Assembly: GCF_014649015.1 (NCBI RefSeq)
Contig: NZ_BMSF01000027.1
Location: 1 to 63,792, forward strand
Direction of reading: 5' to 3'
From: Streptomyces narbonensis
GTDB taxonomy: Bacteria; Actinomycetota; Actinomycetes; Streptomycetales; Streptomycetaceae
DNA length: 63,792 bases
Part shown: piece by piece, positions 25,606 through 35,221 of the stretch
How positions within the stretch are numbered: position 1 is the stretch's first letter
Layout of the letters: every line of letters begins with the position of its first letter
The notes under the pieces: model-generated
Databases searched by the model: none
What the model was told of the DNA's origin: nothing
Seen by the model: only the letters and a program-made list of their open reading frames with translations
Position numbers and translations under genes: made by a program

Positions 25606-25623
25606 AGTTCAATGCACTGAACT
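25606..25623. promoter_or_regulatory. Operator 1 of the XRE-cupin/EamA promoter region
   Basis: AGTTCAATGCACTGAACT is an 18-bp palindrome with a single mismatched pair (arms AGTTCA/TGAACT, centre TGCA). It lies 27 to 44 bases upstream of the regulator GTG, where the minus-strand promoter should be. Confidence 0.75.
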
Positions 25624-25642
25624 ACGGTGGGGTGTACCCGAC

Positions 25643-25660
25643 TGTTCACTGCACTGTACT
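25643..25660. promoter_or_regulatory. Operator 2 of the XRE-cupin/EamA promoter region
   Basis: TGTTCACTGCACTGTACT matches operator 1 at 15 of 18 positions and is spaced 37 bp from it. It lies 31 to 48 bases before the EamA ATG. Confidence 0.7.
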
Positions 25661-25690
25661 GCGTGCTGCCGTACGCGACTGCGAGGATCC

Positions 25691-26554
25691 ATGACCGCCC
25701 TGTTCGCCCTGGCCACCGCGCTGCTCTGGGGCCTCGCCGACTTCGGCGGCGGACTGCTCACCCGCCGGATCCCGGCCCTCACGGTCGTCGTGGTCTCCCA
25801 GACCCTCGCGGTCCTCGTCCTCGGCACCCTCGTCCTGGCGACCGGGGCCTGGACCGAGGCGGGCCCCCAGCTCTGGTACGCGGTCGGGGCCGGCGTCGTC
25901 GGCCCGGCGGCCATGCTCGCCTTCTACAAGGCACTGGCCCTCGGCCCCATGGGCGTGGTCTCGCCGCTCGGTTCGCTCGGCGTCGTCGTCCCCGTGTCGG
26001 TCGGCCTGGCCCTCGGCGACCGCCCCGGGCTCCTCCAGCTCGCGGGCGTCGTCGTGGCGATCGCCGGCGTGACCCTCGCGGGCGGCCCCGAACTGCGCGG
26101 CGCGCCCGTGCAGCGCCAGGCGGTCCTGCTCACCCTCTTCGCGGCCTTCGGCTTCGGCTCGGTGATGGCCCTCATCGCGGAGTCGTCCACCACCGTCACC
26201 GGCCTCTTCCTCGCCCTGCTCGTCCAGCGCGTCACCAACGTCCTGGTGGGCGGCGGCGCTCTGTACGTCTCCGTGCGCCGGGGCGGCCGGGCCCTCCCCG
26301 AGGGCGGCCCCGCCGTCATCCGCGCGGCCCTCCCCGCCCTCGCCTTCGTCGGCCTCGCGGACGTCGCGGCCAACGGGACGTACGCGATCGCCGCCCAGCA
26401 GGGACCGGTCGTCGTCGCGGCGGTCCTCGCCAGCCTCTACCCGGTGATCACGGCCCTGGCCGCGTTCGCGGTCCTCAGGGAACGGCTCCGCCCGGTGCAG
26501 GCGGCCGGCGCGGCCCTCGCGCTCGGCGGCACGGTCCTGCTGGCAGCGGCCTGA
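25691..26554 (+). CDS. EamA-family transporter (DMT superfamily)
   Basis: 287 residues with about ten hydrophobic segments arranged as two EamA repeats; the second begins near residue 150. It is an inner-membrane metabolite exporter or importer of unknown substrate. GAGG about four bases before ATG 25691 supports the start. The divergent XRE-cupin regulator and its two operators suggest induction by the transported metabolite or a related signal. Confidence 0.88.
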   Translation: MTALFALATALLWGLADFGGGLLTRRIPALTVVVVSQTLAVLVLGTLVLATGAWTEAGPQLWYAVGAGVVGPAAMLAFYKALALGPMGVVSPLGSLGVVVPVSVGLALGDRPGLLQLAGVVVAIAGVTLAGGPELRGAPVQRQAVLLTLFAAFGFGSVMALIAESSTTVTGLFLALLVQRVTNVLVGGGALYVSVRRGGRALPEGGPAVIRAALPALAFVGLADVAANGTYAIAAQQGPVVVAAVLASLYPVITALAAFAVLRERLRPVQAAGAALALGGTVLLAAA

Positions 26555-26577
26555 CGTCCCGCGGAGCGGGCCACGAC

Positions 26578-27333
26578 CTACGAGGACGTGCCCGCCTGTT
26601 CGACCTCCCAGGCCGCGAGCGCCGCGAGCTGCTCCGAGGTCACGTGCTCCGGGATCGGTTTCGGGGCCGGAGTGCGCAGCGGCGGCTGCCAGCCCTTCTC
26701 CGGGTCCCAGCTGCGGACGACCCTGGCCGGGGCGCCGGCCACCACCGAGTGGTCCGGCACCTCGCCGCGTACGACCGCACCCGCGGCGACGACCACGTTC
26801 CTGCCGATGCGGGCGCCGGGCAGGATCACCGCTCCCGTGCCGAGCCAGCAGCCGGGCCCGATGGAGACCGGCTCCGAGCGGGGCCACTGGCGGCCGATGG
26901 GCTCGTCGGGGTCGTCGTAGCTGTGGTTGGTCGAGGTGATGTAGACGTACGGCCCGCAGTAGGTGTCCGAGCCGATGGTCACCGTCGTGTCGGCGATGAC
27001 GTGGCTGCCGCGCCCGAGGACGACCCCGTCGCCGAGGGTCAGGACCGTCTCCGTGCCGAGGTCGAGGCCCGGCAGCATCCCCGCCGTGAGGGTGACCTGT
27101 TCGGCGATGATGCAGCACTCGCCGATCTCGATCCACGGCTCGCCGAAGACCGTGCCCTGCGGGAAGGCGAGCCGGGTCCCCGCGCCGAGGCGGCGGAAGC
27201 GCAGCTTCCCCGGATGCTCGGCGGTGACGGAACCGGCCTGCTGCGCCCAGCGCCAGGCGCCCTGCACGGCAGCGGCGACGGCCTTGCGCCGCCAGGCGGC
27301 GAGGGATGAGAACGTGTTTCTGTTCCTGGGCAC
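26578..27333 (-). CDS. Left-handed beta-helix acyltransferase (hexapeptide repeat)
   Basis: 251 residues with hexapeptide-repeat turns from about residue 60 to 200 (for example IGPGCWLGTGAVILPGARIG) and the catalytic-type histidine in STNHSYDDP, as in CysE/LacA/WcaF O-acetyltransferases. The acceptor is unknown. Start is GTG 27333; the N-terminal 50 residues are basic and lack motifs. It faces away from the gamma-carbonic anhydrase gene, also a beta-helix protein. Confidence 0.85.
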   Translation of the reverse strand: MPRNRNTFSSLAAWRRKAVAAAVQGAWRWAQQAGSVTAEHPGKLRFRRLGAGTRLAFPQGTVFGEPWIEIGECCIIAEQVTLTAGMLPGLDLGTETVLTLGDGVVLGRGSHVIADTTVTIGSDTYCGPYVYITSTNHSYDDPDEPIGRQWPRSEPVSIGPGCWLGTGAVILPGARIGRNVVVAAGAVVRGEVPDHSVVAGAPARVVRSWDPEKGWQPPLRTPAPKPIPEHVTSEQLAALAAWEVEQAGTSS

Positions 27334-27466
27334 CCGGCCACGGTAGTCGGCGCCGTCGTGCCTGATCAGTGCGGTGCGCTGTGATGTCGGTCATGAGCAC
27401 CGCATAGGGTGCGGCCGGGGGCCACCCCCGGGCGTGACACGACGGCTGAACGATCAGGAGCGAACC

Positions 27467-27994
27467 ATGGCAGAGGCGTTGATCAAGGGTGTGGGCGGTA
27501 AGGAGCCGCAGATCGACCCGACCGCGTTCACGGCCCCGACCTCGGTGGTGCTGGGCGAGGTGACCCTCGGCGCCCGCGCCAACATCTGGTACCACACCGT
27601 GCTGCGGGCGGACTGCGGTCCCATCGCGATCGGCGAGGACACCAACATCCAGGACAACTCCACGGTCCACGTCGACCCCGGTTTCCCCGTCTCGATCGGG
27701 GCCCGGGTGACCGTCGGCCACAACGCGACCGTGCACGGCTGCGTGATCGAGGACGACGTCCTCGTCGGCATGGGCTCGACGGTCCTCAACGGGGCCAGGA
27801 TCGGCGCGGGTTCGCTGGTGGCCGCCCAGGCCCTCGTCCCGCAGGGCATGCAGGTGCCGCCGGGTTCGCTGGTCGCCGGCGTCCCGGCGAAGGTCCGCCG
27901 CCCGCTCACCGAGGAGGAGAAGGCGGGCATCAAGCTGAACGCCGAGGTCTACCTGGAGCTCGCCAAGAGCCACGCGGCGGCCTTCGAGGACTGA
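27467..27994 (+). CDS. Gamma-class carbonic anhydrase-like protein
   Basis: A 175-residue left-handed beta-helix protein of the gamma-carbonic anhydrase/YrdA family. The metal-binding histidines appear in DNSTVHVD and VGHNATVHGC, and VAGVPAKVRR ends the helix. It may hydrate CO2, though many bacterial members show little activity. CAGGAG six bases before ATG 27467 fixes the start. A 46-bp palindromic terminator follows. Confidence 0.88.
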   Translation: MAEALIKGVGGKEPQIDPTAFTAPTSVVLGEVTLGARANIWYHTVLRADCGPIAIGEDTNIQDNSTVHVDPGFPVSIGARVTVGHNATVHGCVIEDDVLVGMGSTVLNGARIGAGSLVAAQALVPQGMQVPPGSLVAGVPAKVRRPLTEEEKAGIKLNAEVYLELAKSHAAAFED

Positions 27995-28009
27995 CCGTAC
28001 GGTTCGGAC

Positions 28010-28055
28010 ACGGACAGGAGGGCGGCACCCGCGCGGGTGCCGCCCTCCTGTCCGT
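28010..28055. terminator. Bidirectional terminator, perfect 46-bp palindrome
   Basis: Bases 28010-28055 form an uninterrupted perfect palindrome (23-base arms, starting ACGGACAGGAGGGCGG and centred on GCGC). It lies between the convergent carbonic anhydrase and DedA genes, 15 bases after one stop and 13 bases after the other, so it should end both transcripts. Confidence 0.92.
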
Positions 28056-28068
28056 GGTCCTGTGGATC

Positions 28069-28722
28069 TCAGTCCCCGACGGTGACCGGCTCCGGCTCCA
28101 CGGCCTCCGGCCGCTCCGCCGCCGCCTTCTTGGCGCGGTTCTTGATGATCAGCATCGAGGCGACGCCGATCAGCACGGCGAGGACGAGCCCCAGCCAGGA
28201 GAAGCGCTTGAGCCAGGCCTCGGCGACGATGCCGACCGAGTAGATGACGGCCGTGGTGCCGCCGGCCCAGAGGATGCCGCCGAAGACGTTGGCGATGAGG
28301 AACTTCCAGTACGGCATGTGCAGGACGCCCGCGAGGGGCCCGGCGAAGATACGCAGCAGGGCGATGAAGCGGCCGAAGAAGACGGCCCACATGCCCCACT
28401 TCTGGAAGGAGCGCTCGGCGAGCGCGATGTTCGCCTCGCTGAAGTGTTTCGGGAACTTGTTGCCCAGCCAGGCGAGGAGCGGTCTGCCACCCCTGCGGCC
28501 GATGGCGTAGCCGATCGAGTCGCCGATGATCGCGCCGGCCGTGGCGCAGGCGCCGAGTACGTACGGGTTGATGTCGCCGTGCTGCGAGGCGAGCAGCGCC
28601 GAGCTCACGAGCACGATCTCACCGGGCAGCGGGATGCCCAGGCTCTCCAGCCCGATCACCACGCCCACCAGCGCGTAGATCGCTACCGGCGGGATCGTCT
28701 CCAGCCATTCCTGCACGTGCAA
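28069..28722 (-). CDS. DedA-family membrane protein
   Basis: A 217-residue integral membrane protein with the DedA features GIPLPGEIVLVSSALLAS near the N-terminus and FFGRFIALLRIFAGPLAG (about residues 114-131), plus four to five hydrophobic segments. DedA proteins are linked to lipid-carrier or phospholipid flipping and membrane homeostasis. A TTG start at 28722 is chosen because GGAGGA lies six bases upstream; the next GTG (28716) is spaced too far. Confidence 0.9.
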   Translation of the reverse strand: MHVQEWLETIPPVAIYALVGVVIGLESLGIPLPGEIVLVSSALLASQHGDINPYVLGACATAGAIIGDSIGYAIGRRGGRPLLAWLGNKFPKHFSEANIALAERSFQKWGMWAVFFGRFIALLRIFAGPLAGVLHMPYWKFLIANVFGGILWAGGTTAVIYSVGIVAEAWLKRFSWLGLVLAVLIGVASMLIIKNRAKKAAAERPEAVEPEPVTVGD

Positions 28723-28974
28723 CGCGGTTCCTCCCGTGTCGGCCGCCCGGCGTGCACCGCGTCGGGCACGCCGGGGCAGCCTACCCGGTCGGGAGGGGCG
28801 GACCTCGACCCGGAGGATGGGCCGGGGTCGGCCGAGGAGGAGCCGACGCGGACGGTCCGGCGCCCCGTGCCGAGGAGCCGGCCGTGCCGTGCGCCGCCCC
28901 AGGAGGACAGAAGTCGATCTTGGCGTGCCCTAGAGTCCTCGCCTCAGGCAGTTCATGTGGGAGGAGCGGGGACC

Positions 28975-29412
28975 ATGGAGGATCACGCGCGGACTCGAGT
29001 CTCCGCGTATGCCGTCGCGGTGGAGGACGGCCGGATGTTGCTGGCTCGCCTGTCGGAGGCGTCTCCGATCTTCGATCCGGGGTCGTGGCACCTGCCGGGC
29101 GGCGGGATCGACCCGGGCGAGCAGCCGGTGGAGGCCCTGGCCCGCGAGCTCCGGGAGGAGACCGGACTCGAACTCACCACGGCCCGGCTGCTCGACGCGC
29201 GGACGTACGCGGTCCGGCGGGGCGGCGTGAGCTGGCACCTCACCGGGCTCTTCTACGCGGTCGGCCTCGGGGCGGGGGCGCCGGCCGTGGTCGAGGTCGA
29301 CGGTTCGACCGACGCGGCGACCTGGATCCCCCTGGCGGACCTCCGGGACTCCATGCTGTCCCCGGCGGCCGCCGACGCCCTTCGCCTGCTCACATCCGGG
29401 GCGGCGGAGTGA
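28975..29412 (+). CDS. Nudix hydrolase
   Basis: A 145-residue Nudix-fold protein; the box GX5EX7REUXEEXGU is complete (GGIDPGEQPVEA followed by LARELREETGLEL, about residues 42-66). It hydrolyses a nucleoside diphosphate linked to another moiety; the substrate cannot be read. A purine-rich GGGAGGAG precedes ATG 28975. The 252 bases between DedA and this gene hold TAGAGT (28931-28936), a possible -10, and nothing else clear. Confidence 0.9.
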   Translation: MEDHARTRVSAYAVAVEDGRMLLARLSEASPIFDPGSWHLPGGGIDPGEQPVEALARELREETGLELTTARLLDARTYAVRRGGVSWHLTGLFYAVGLGAGAPAVVEVDGSTDAATWIPLADLRDSMLSPAAADALRLLTSGAAE

Positions 29413-29519
29413 AGTCCCCGGTCACCGCGGCCCGTTGAGGACGGCGACGGCCCCTGACCTCGGGAGCCGCCCGGTCGACGGCCGGCAGGGCGGCGAGGGA
29501 CGCGCCCCCGCCGCTCCGC

Positions 29520-29981
29520 TCACTTCGCCGGGTTGTGGGGGCGCAGCGTCCAGAGGACCGTCATCTCGCCGGTCACGGCGCCGTCCTCGCGGGTGATGTC
29601 GATCCGCACCGGGAACTCCGGCCGCTGTCCGGCGTCGAGTTCGGCGACGACCTCGGCCACGGGGCGGCCCAGGGTCGCGGTGGCGGTGACGACGCCCATG
29701 GCCAGCTTCTTGTAGCCGATCTCGGCGCTGACGGCGAGCGGCACGGCGCGGGTCAGCTGGTCGCCGAAGGCGGCGAGCACGATGGCGCCACTGGCGGACT
29801 CGGCCAGGGTGAACATCGCTCCGGCGTGCGGGCCGCCGACGTGGTTGTGGTAGGCGGGCTGGTCCGGCAGGCGCACGACGGCGCGCTCGGCGGTGGTCTC
29901 CAGGAACTCCAGGTTGAGGGTTCCGGCCATGGGGACCGTGGCGGCGAGCATCTCGCCGACGGTCATCTGGTCTGCGCTCAT
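29520..29981 (-). CDS. Hotdog-fold thioesterase-like protein (DUF4442/PaaI type)
   Basis: 153 residues with a hotdog-domain pattern: NHVGGPHAGAMFTLAESASG (about 45-65) is the PaaI/DUF4442 core. It probably hydrolyses or binds an acyl-CoA. ATG 29981 is chosen because the upstream extension runs into the promoter region of the divergent gene. Its end faces the Nudix gene across a 107-base gap with no obvious terminator. Confidence 0.82.
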   Translation of the reverse strand: MSADQMTVGEMLAATVPMAGTLNLEFLETTAERAVVRLPDQPAYHNHVGGPHAGAMFTLAESASGAIVLAAFGDQLTRAVPLAVSAEIGYKKLAMGVVTATATLGRPVAEVVAELDAGQRPEFPVRIDITREDGAVTGEMTVLWTLRPHNPAK

Positions 29982-30063
29982 GGCCGTGATGTTACCCACC
30001 GGTAGCAGCCTTGGCCATCCCTCTCGTGGCCCCTCCGCCGCCGCACCTCTATCGTTACTGGCC

Positions 30064-31209
30064 ATGTGGCCAGGACAGCAGCCGCCCGGGGGCGAGCAGA
30101 ACCCGCAGGACCAGAGTCAGAACCCCTACCAGCAGTCGGGGTACCAGCAGCCGAACCCGTATCAGCAGCCGCCGGCCCAGCCCGGTTACCCGCAGCAGCC
30201 GACGCAGCCCGGGTATCCGCAGCAGCCCGCTCAGCCGGGCTACCCGCAGCAGCAGGGGTACGGCCAGCAGGGCTACCCCCAGCAGCCGGGGTACCAGCAG
30301 CCGAACCCGTACCAGCAGCCGACCGTGGCGCAGTACGCGGTCCCGGGGCAGGGAACGGGTCCGGGGCAGCCCGGGGCGCCCGGCCCGGGCGGCGGCAGGA
30401 AGAAGTCGACGCTCGTGGCGATCGTCGCCGCGACCGCCGTGGTCGTCGCGGCCGGCGTGACCGGCTTCCTGGTGCTCTCCAAGGAGGACGACGAGAAGCC
30501 GGTCGCCGACGGCAAGACACCTTCCGTCTCGGCGCCGCCCTCCGGAGCTCCGTCCGAGGCCGCCGAGCCCTCCGCGCCGCCGCTCGACAACCCGCGGGAC
30601 GGCGCGGCCCAGCAGCCGACGATCCCCGGCTGGAAGGTCGTCCACAATCCGAAGTACGGCACCCTGTTCGACGTACCGCCCGAGTGGGAGGTGCTGAAGC
30701 CGGGGTCGTCTCTCTCCTTCCCTGACGAGAAGAAGAACGACGGCCTGCCGCTCATGACGATGTCGAGCCCCAGCGTCCTGAAGAGCAAGTGGTGCAGCTA
30801 CGACACCGACAAGAACGGCACCGCGTCGAACTGGTCGCTGAGCGCCGCCGGCACCAAGGGCGGCCAGGGCGCGAAGAGCACGACCGAGGCCGCCCGCGGC
30901 GAGGCCGGCTCGTGGGTGTGGGGCGCCTACGCGCAGCACATGCCCAAAAACACCGTCAAGATCAGCAAGCCCGTCCCGTACACGACGGCGTCCGGGCTCA
31001 CCGGCAGCATGGCGACGGCCACGGCGCCGGGCGTGAAGAAGCGCAACAAGTGCGAGTCGGACGGCAAGTCGATCGCGTTCACCTTCAAGAACGCCAAGGG
31101 CGACTTCGCGTCCTGGGTGCTCTACGGCGCCGACGGCGTCAAGGACGAGCTGCCGGACGCCACCATGAAGAAGATCCTCTCCACGGTCAGGCTGACCTCC
31201 GCGTCCTGA
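30064..31209 (+). CDS. Proline/glutamine/tyrosine-rich single-pass membrane protein
   Basis: 381 residues. Residues 1-105 are a disordered Pro/Gln/Tyr-rich stretch with repeated GYPQQP and NPYQQP units. One transmembrane helix (about 118-138, LVAIVAATAVVVAAGVTGFL) follows a GRKK stop, which puts the N-terminus in the cytoplasm. A Ser/Pro/Ala linker and an extracellular domain (about 190-380) come next, containing WKVVHNPKYGTLFDVPPEWEV and two Cys residues that could form a disulfide. The extracellular fold is not one I can name. This layout is common in Streptomyces membrane proteins of unknown function. Confidence 0.85.
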   Translation: MWPGQQPPGGEQNPQDQSQNPYQQSGYQQPNPYQQPPAQPGYPQQPTQPGYPQQPAQPGYPQQQGYGQQGYPQQPGYQQPNPYQQPTVAQYAVPGQGTGPGQPGAPGPGGGRKKSTLVAIVAATAVVVAAGVTGFLVLSKEDDEKPVADGKTPSVSAPPSGAPSEAAEPSAPPLDNPRDGAAQQPTIPGWKVVHNPKYGTLFDVPPEWEVLKPGSSLSFPDEKKNDGLPLMTMSSPSVLKSKWCSYDTDKNGTASNWSLSAAGTKGGQGAKSTTEAARGEAGSWVWGAYAQHMPKNTVKISKPVPYTTASGLTGSMATATAPGVKKRNKCESDGKSIAFTFKNAKGDFASWVLYGADGVKDELPDATMKKILSTVRLTSAS

Positions 31210-31297
31210 CCCGGCCGGTGAGGGAGCGCCGCACGGCGTTCCCCACCGTCCGGATACCGGTTTGGCAGGAAGGGGAGGCGGCAGGGATAGTCCCGGG

Positions 31298-32713
<1,416 letters not shown>

Positions 32714-33594
32714 CGGTACGGCCCCGGCGTCCAGGACCGGTTCCGCGTCGCCGGTGAACCGGTCGAGCGTCGCCCCGTGCTCCACGCGCGCGGGGAAGGC
32801 GTCCGCTGCGGCCCGCCGGGCGAGATGGGCGATGTCGATCTCCCGGGCGGAGGCGACCAGCACCGCGTTCCCGAAGCGGCGGCCGCGCAACACGGCCGGC
32901 TCGGCGACGAGGGCCAGCTCGGGGAAGACGGCGGCGAAGGTCGCGAGCTGGGAGCGGAGGAAGGCGAAGGGCGCGCCGTCGGCCAGGTTGGCCGCGTAGA
33001 GCCCGCCGGGCCGCAGGACGCGGCGGACCTCGCGGGCGTACTCGGTCGACGTGAGGTGCGCGGGCACCCGCGAGCCGCCGAAGACGTCGCCGACGATCAG
33101 GTCGGCCGAGGCGTCCGGCGCCGTCTCCAGCCAGCGCCGGGCGTCGGCGCCGTGCACGGCGACCCCCGATCCCTCGGGCAGCGGCAGGTGCTCGGCGACG
33201 AGGGCGAGCAGCCCCCGGTCCGCCTCCACGACGTCCTGGCGCGAGCCGGGCCGGGTGACACAGACGTACCGGGGCAGGGAGAGCGCCCCGCCGCCCAGGT
33301 GAAGGACGTCCAGCGGTGCGCCCTCGTCGGCGGCGCCGTCGACGACATGGGCGAGTCTGCGCGCGTACTCGAACTCCAGGTACGCCGGATCGTCGAGGTC
33401 GACGTACGACTGGGGCGCGCCGTCGACGGTCAGGAGCCAGGCCCGCTCCCGGTCCACGTCGGGCATGAGGCGCGCGGTGCCCTGGTCGACCTCGCGGATG
33501 ACGGGGATGTGCTCGTTCACGCTCTCATTGTGCCGGGGCGGCAGACGTCGACCGCGGACGGGGCGGGCCGGGACGGCCGGAGCCCGGCGGGACG

Positions 33595-34308
33595 TCAGAG
33601 GTTCTTCAGGGCCTCGCGTACGGAGAGCGGCGAGAGGAGAGAGGTGTTCGCCGTGACGAAGGCCCGGACCTCGCCGGGGGCGGTCTTGCCGTACTCGCGC
33701 AGGCTCCAGCCGATCGCCTTGCGGACGAAGAAGTCGGGGTGGGCTGCGCGGCGCAGGCAGTAGGCGAAGAGCCGGTCGGCGTCGGTCGCGTCCTTGTAGC
33801 GGAGCTGGTGGAGGAGCGCGGTGCGCGCCACCCACAGGTCCTCGTCCTCGATCCACTCGTCCATCCGGGCCGCGAGGGCCGGGTCGGCCGCGACGAGGCC
33901 GCCGACGACGTGGGCGGCGAGGTGGTCGACGGTGTCCCACCACGAGACGGTGGTGACGAGACGGCGGGCGACGGGCAGGAAGCCGGAGGAGCAGCGCTTC
34001 ACATGGCGGCGGAGGTAGTCGACGGCGAAGTAGTGGTACTCGCGCTCCGGCAGGGCGAAGCAGCGCAGGGCGATCGCGACGCAGTCGTCCTCGTCGGGGT
34101 GGGGGGTGCCGTCGAGAACCGTGCGGGACAGGGCGCGGCGCTCGGGGGTCCGCACGCCGAGGAAGGGGGCGACGCCCTTCATGTACGCGACCATCTCCTG
34201 GGCCCGGAAGGGGTTCCCGGCCGCCGGGTAGAGGGTCGTGAGCCGTTCCAGGACGGTGTCGGCGAGGGCGCTGCCGGGGACGTCGTCGGTCGGCGCGGTC
34301 TCGGTCAT
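33595..34308 (-). CDS. AlkD-like DNA alkylation repair protein
   Basis: A 237-residue HEAT-like repeat protein of the AlkC/AlkD DNA glycosylase family. Helices rich in aromatic and Arg residues (for example VSWWDTVDHLAAHVVG, RTALLHQL and FFVRKAIGWSLREYGK) match the conserved blocks that grip alkylated DNA. It should remove bulky or cationic 3- and 7-alkylpurines. Start ATG 34308, with GAGAGG upstream. Confidence 0.88.
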   Translation of the reverse strand: MTETAPTDDVPGSALADTVLERLTTLYPAAGNPFRAQEMVAYMKGVAPFLGVRTPERRALSRTVLDGTPHPDEDDCVAIALRCFALPEREYHYFAVDYLRRHVKRCSSGFLPVARRLVTTVSWWDTVDHLAAHVVGGLVAADPALAARMDEWIEDEDLWVARTALLHQLRYKDATDADRLFAYCLRRAAHPDFFVRKAIGWSLREYGKTAPGEVRAFVTANTSLLSPLSVREALKNL

Positions 34309-34404
34309 GGGGGCCTCTCGGTCACGGCACGGCCCGGGGCTCCGCCCGGACGGACATGACGCACATTACGGCGATCATACGGACCCGTCCGCTACTCTCC
34401 CCGA

Positions 34405-35175
34405 ATGCTCGCTCCCGTGCCCCGGCCGCCGGGCTCCTTCGCAGTCCGCTGTTCCCAGGCTCTGCTCGCGCCCCGTTCGCGGCTCTCGATCCTCGCTCTG
34501 CTGCTGGTCTCCGCGGCGGGCCTCGTGCTGCTGTACGAGCCCCAGCGACTGCTGGCCTCGGGCTGGCCGCCGCAGACGAGCGGTACGGACGCGGTCCTGC
34601 TCTTCGGCCTCGCGTACGGCGTGTGCACGGCGGCCTTCGTTCCGCGCCCGGTGCTCAATCTGGCCGCGGGGGCGCTGTTCGGATCAGCGGCCGGTCTGAC
34701 GGCGGCGGTGGCGGGGACGGTGCTCGGCGCCGGGATCGCCTTCACCCTCGGCCGGTTCCTGGGGCAGGACGCGCTGCGGCCGTTCGTCCGGGGCCGGTGG
34801 CTGACGGCGGCGGACGGGCAGCTGAGCCGGCACGGCTTCCGCTCGATGCTGGCGATCCGGCTCTTCCCGGGCGTTCCGTTCGCGGCGGCCAACTACTGCG
34901 CGGCGGTCTCCCGGATGAGGTACGTGCCGTTCCTCCTGGCGACGGCGATCGGGACGGTGCCGAACACGGCGGCGTACGTGATCGCGGGCGCCCAGGCCGG
35001 TTCGCCGGGGTCGCCGGCCTTCCTCTTCTCCGCGGGGTTCATCGTCCTGTCGGGTCTCGGCGCGGCGGTGGTGGCCTGGCGCAAGCGCCACGCGCTGCGA
35101 GCCGCGTCCGGGTCGCCGGCCGCGGCCCCTGACCCGGCTCCCGCGCAGGAGCGGGAGCCGGTCGGCACGGCCTGA
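34405..35175 (+). CDS. TVP38/TMEM64-family membrane protein
   Basis: 256 residues with five to six hydrophobic segments and the SNARE-associated domain core (LFGSAAGLTAAVAGTVLGAG and IRLFPGVPFAAANYCAA). The family is related to DedA and VTT proteins and is linked to lipid scrambling. TACTCT six bases before ATG 34405 is a -10 candidate for a leaderless transcript. A stem-loop begins at the stop codon. Confidence 0.85.
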   Translation: MLAPVPRPPGSFAVRCSQALLAPRSRLSILALLLVSAAGLVLLYEPQRLLASGWPPQTSGTDAVLLFGLAYGVCTAAFVPRPVLNLAAGALFGSAAGLTAAVAGTVLGAGIAFTLGRFLGQDALRPFVRGRWLTAADGQLSRHGFRSMLAIRLFPGVPFAAANYCAAVSRMRYVPFLLATAIGTVPNTAAYVIAGAQAGSPGSPAFLFSAGFIVLSGLGAAVVAWRKRHALRAASGSPAAAPDPAPAQEREPVGTA

Positions 35176-35215
35176 CGGCCCAGGGCCTGCTCTTTAGGCT
35201 CGGGCCCTGGCCGTC
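35174..35215. terminator. Bidirectional terminator between the TVP38 and thiolase genes
   Basis: GACGGCCCAGGGCC (35174-35187) and GGGCCCTGGCCGTC (35202-35215) pair with one shifted base around a 14-base loop. It includes the stop region of the upstream gene and ends seven bases before the thiolase stop. Confidence 0.8.
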
Positions 35216-35221
35216 CGCCGC

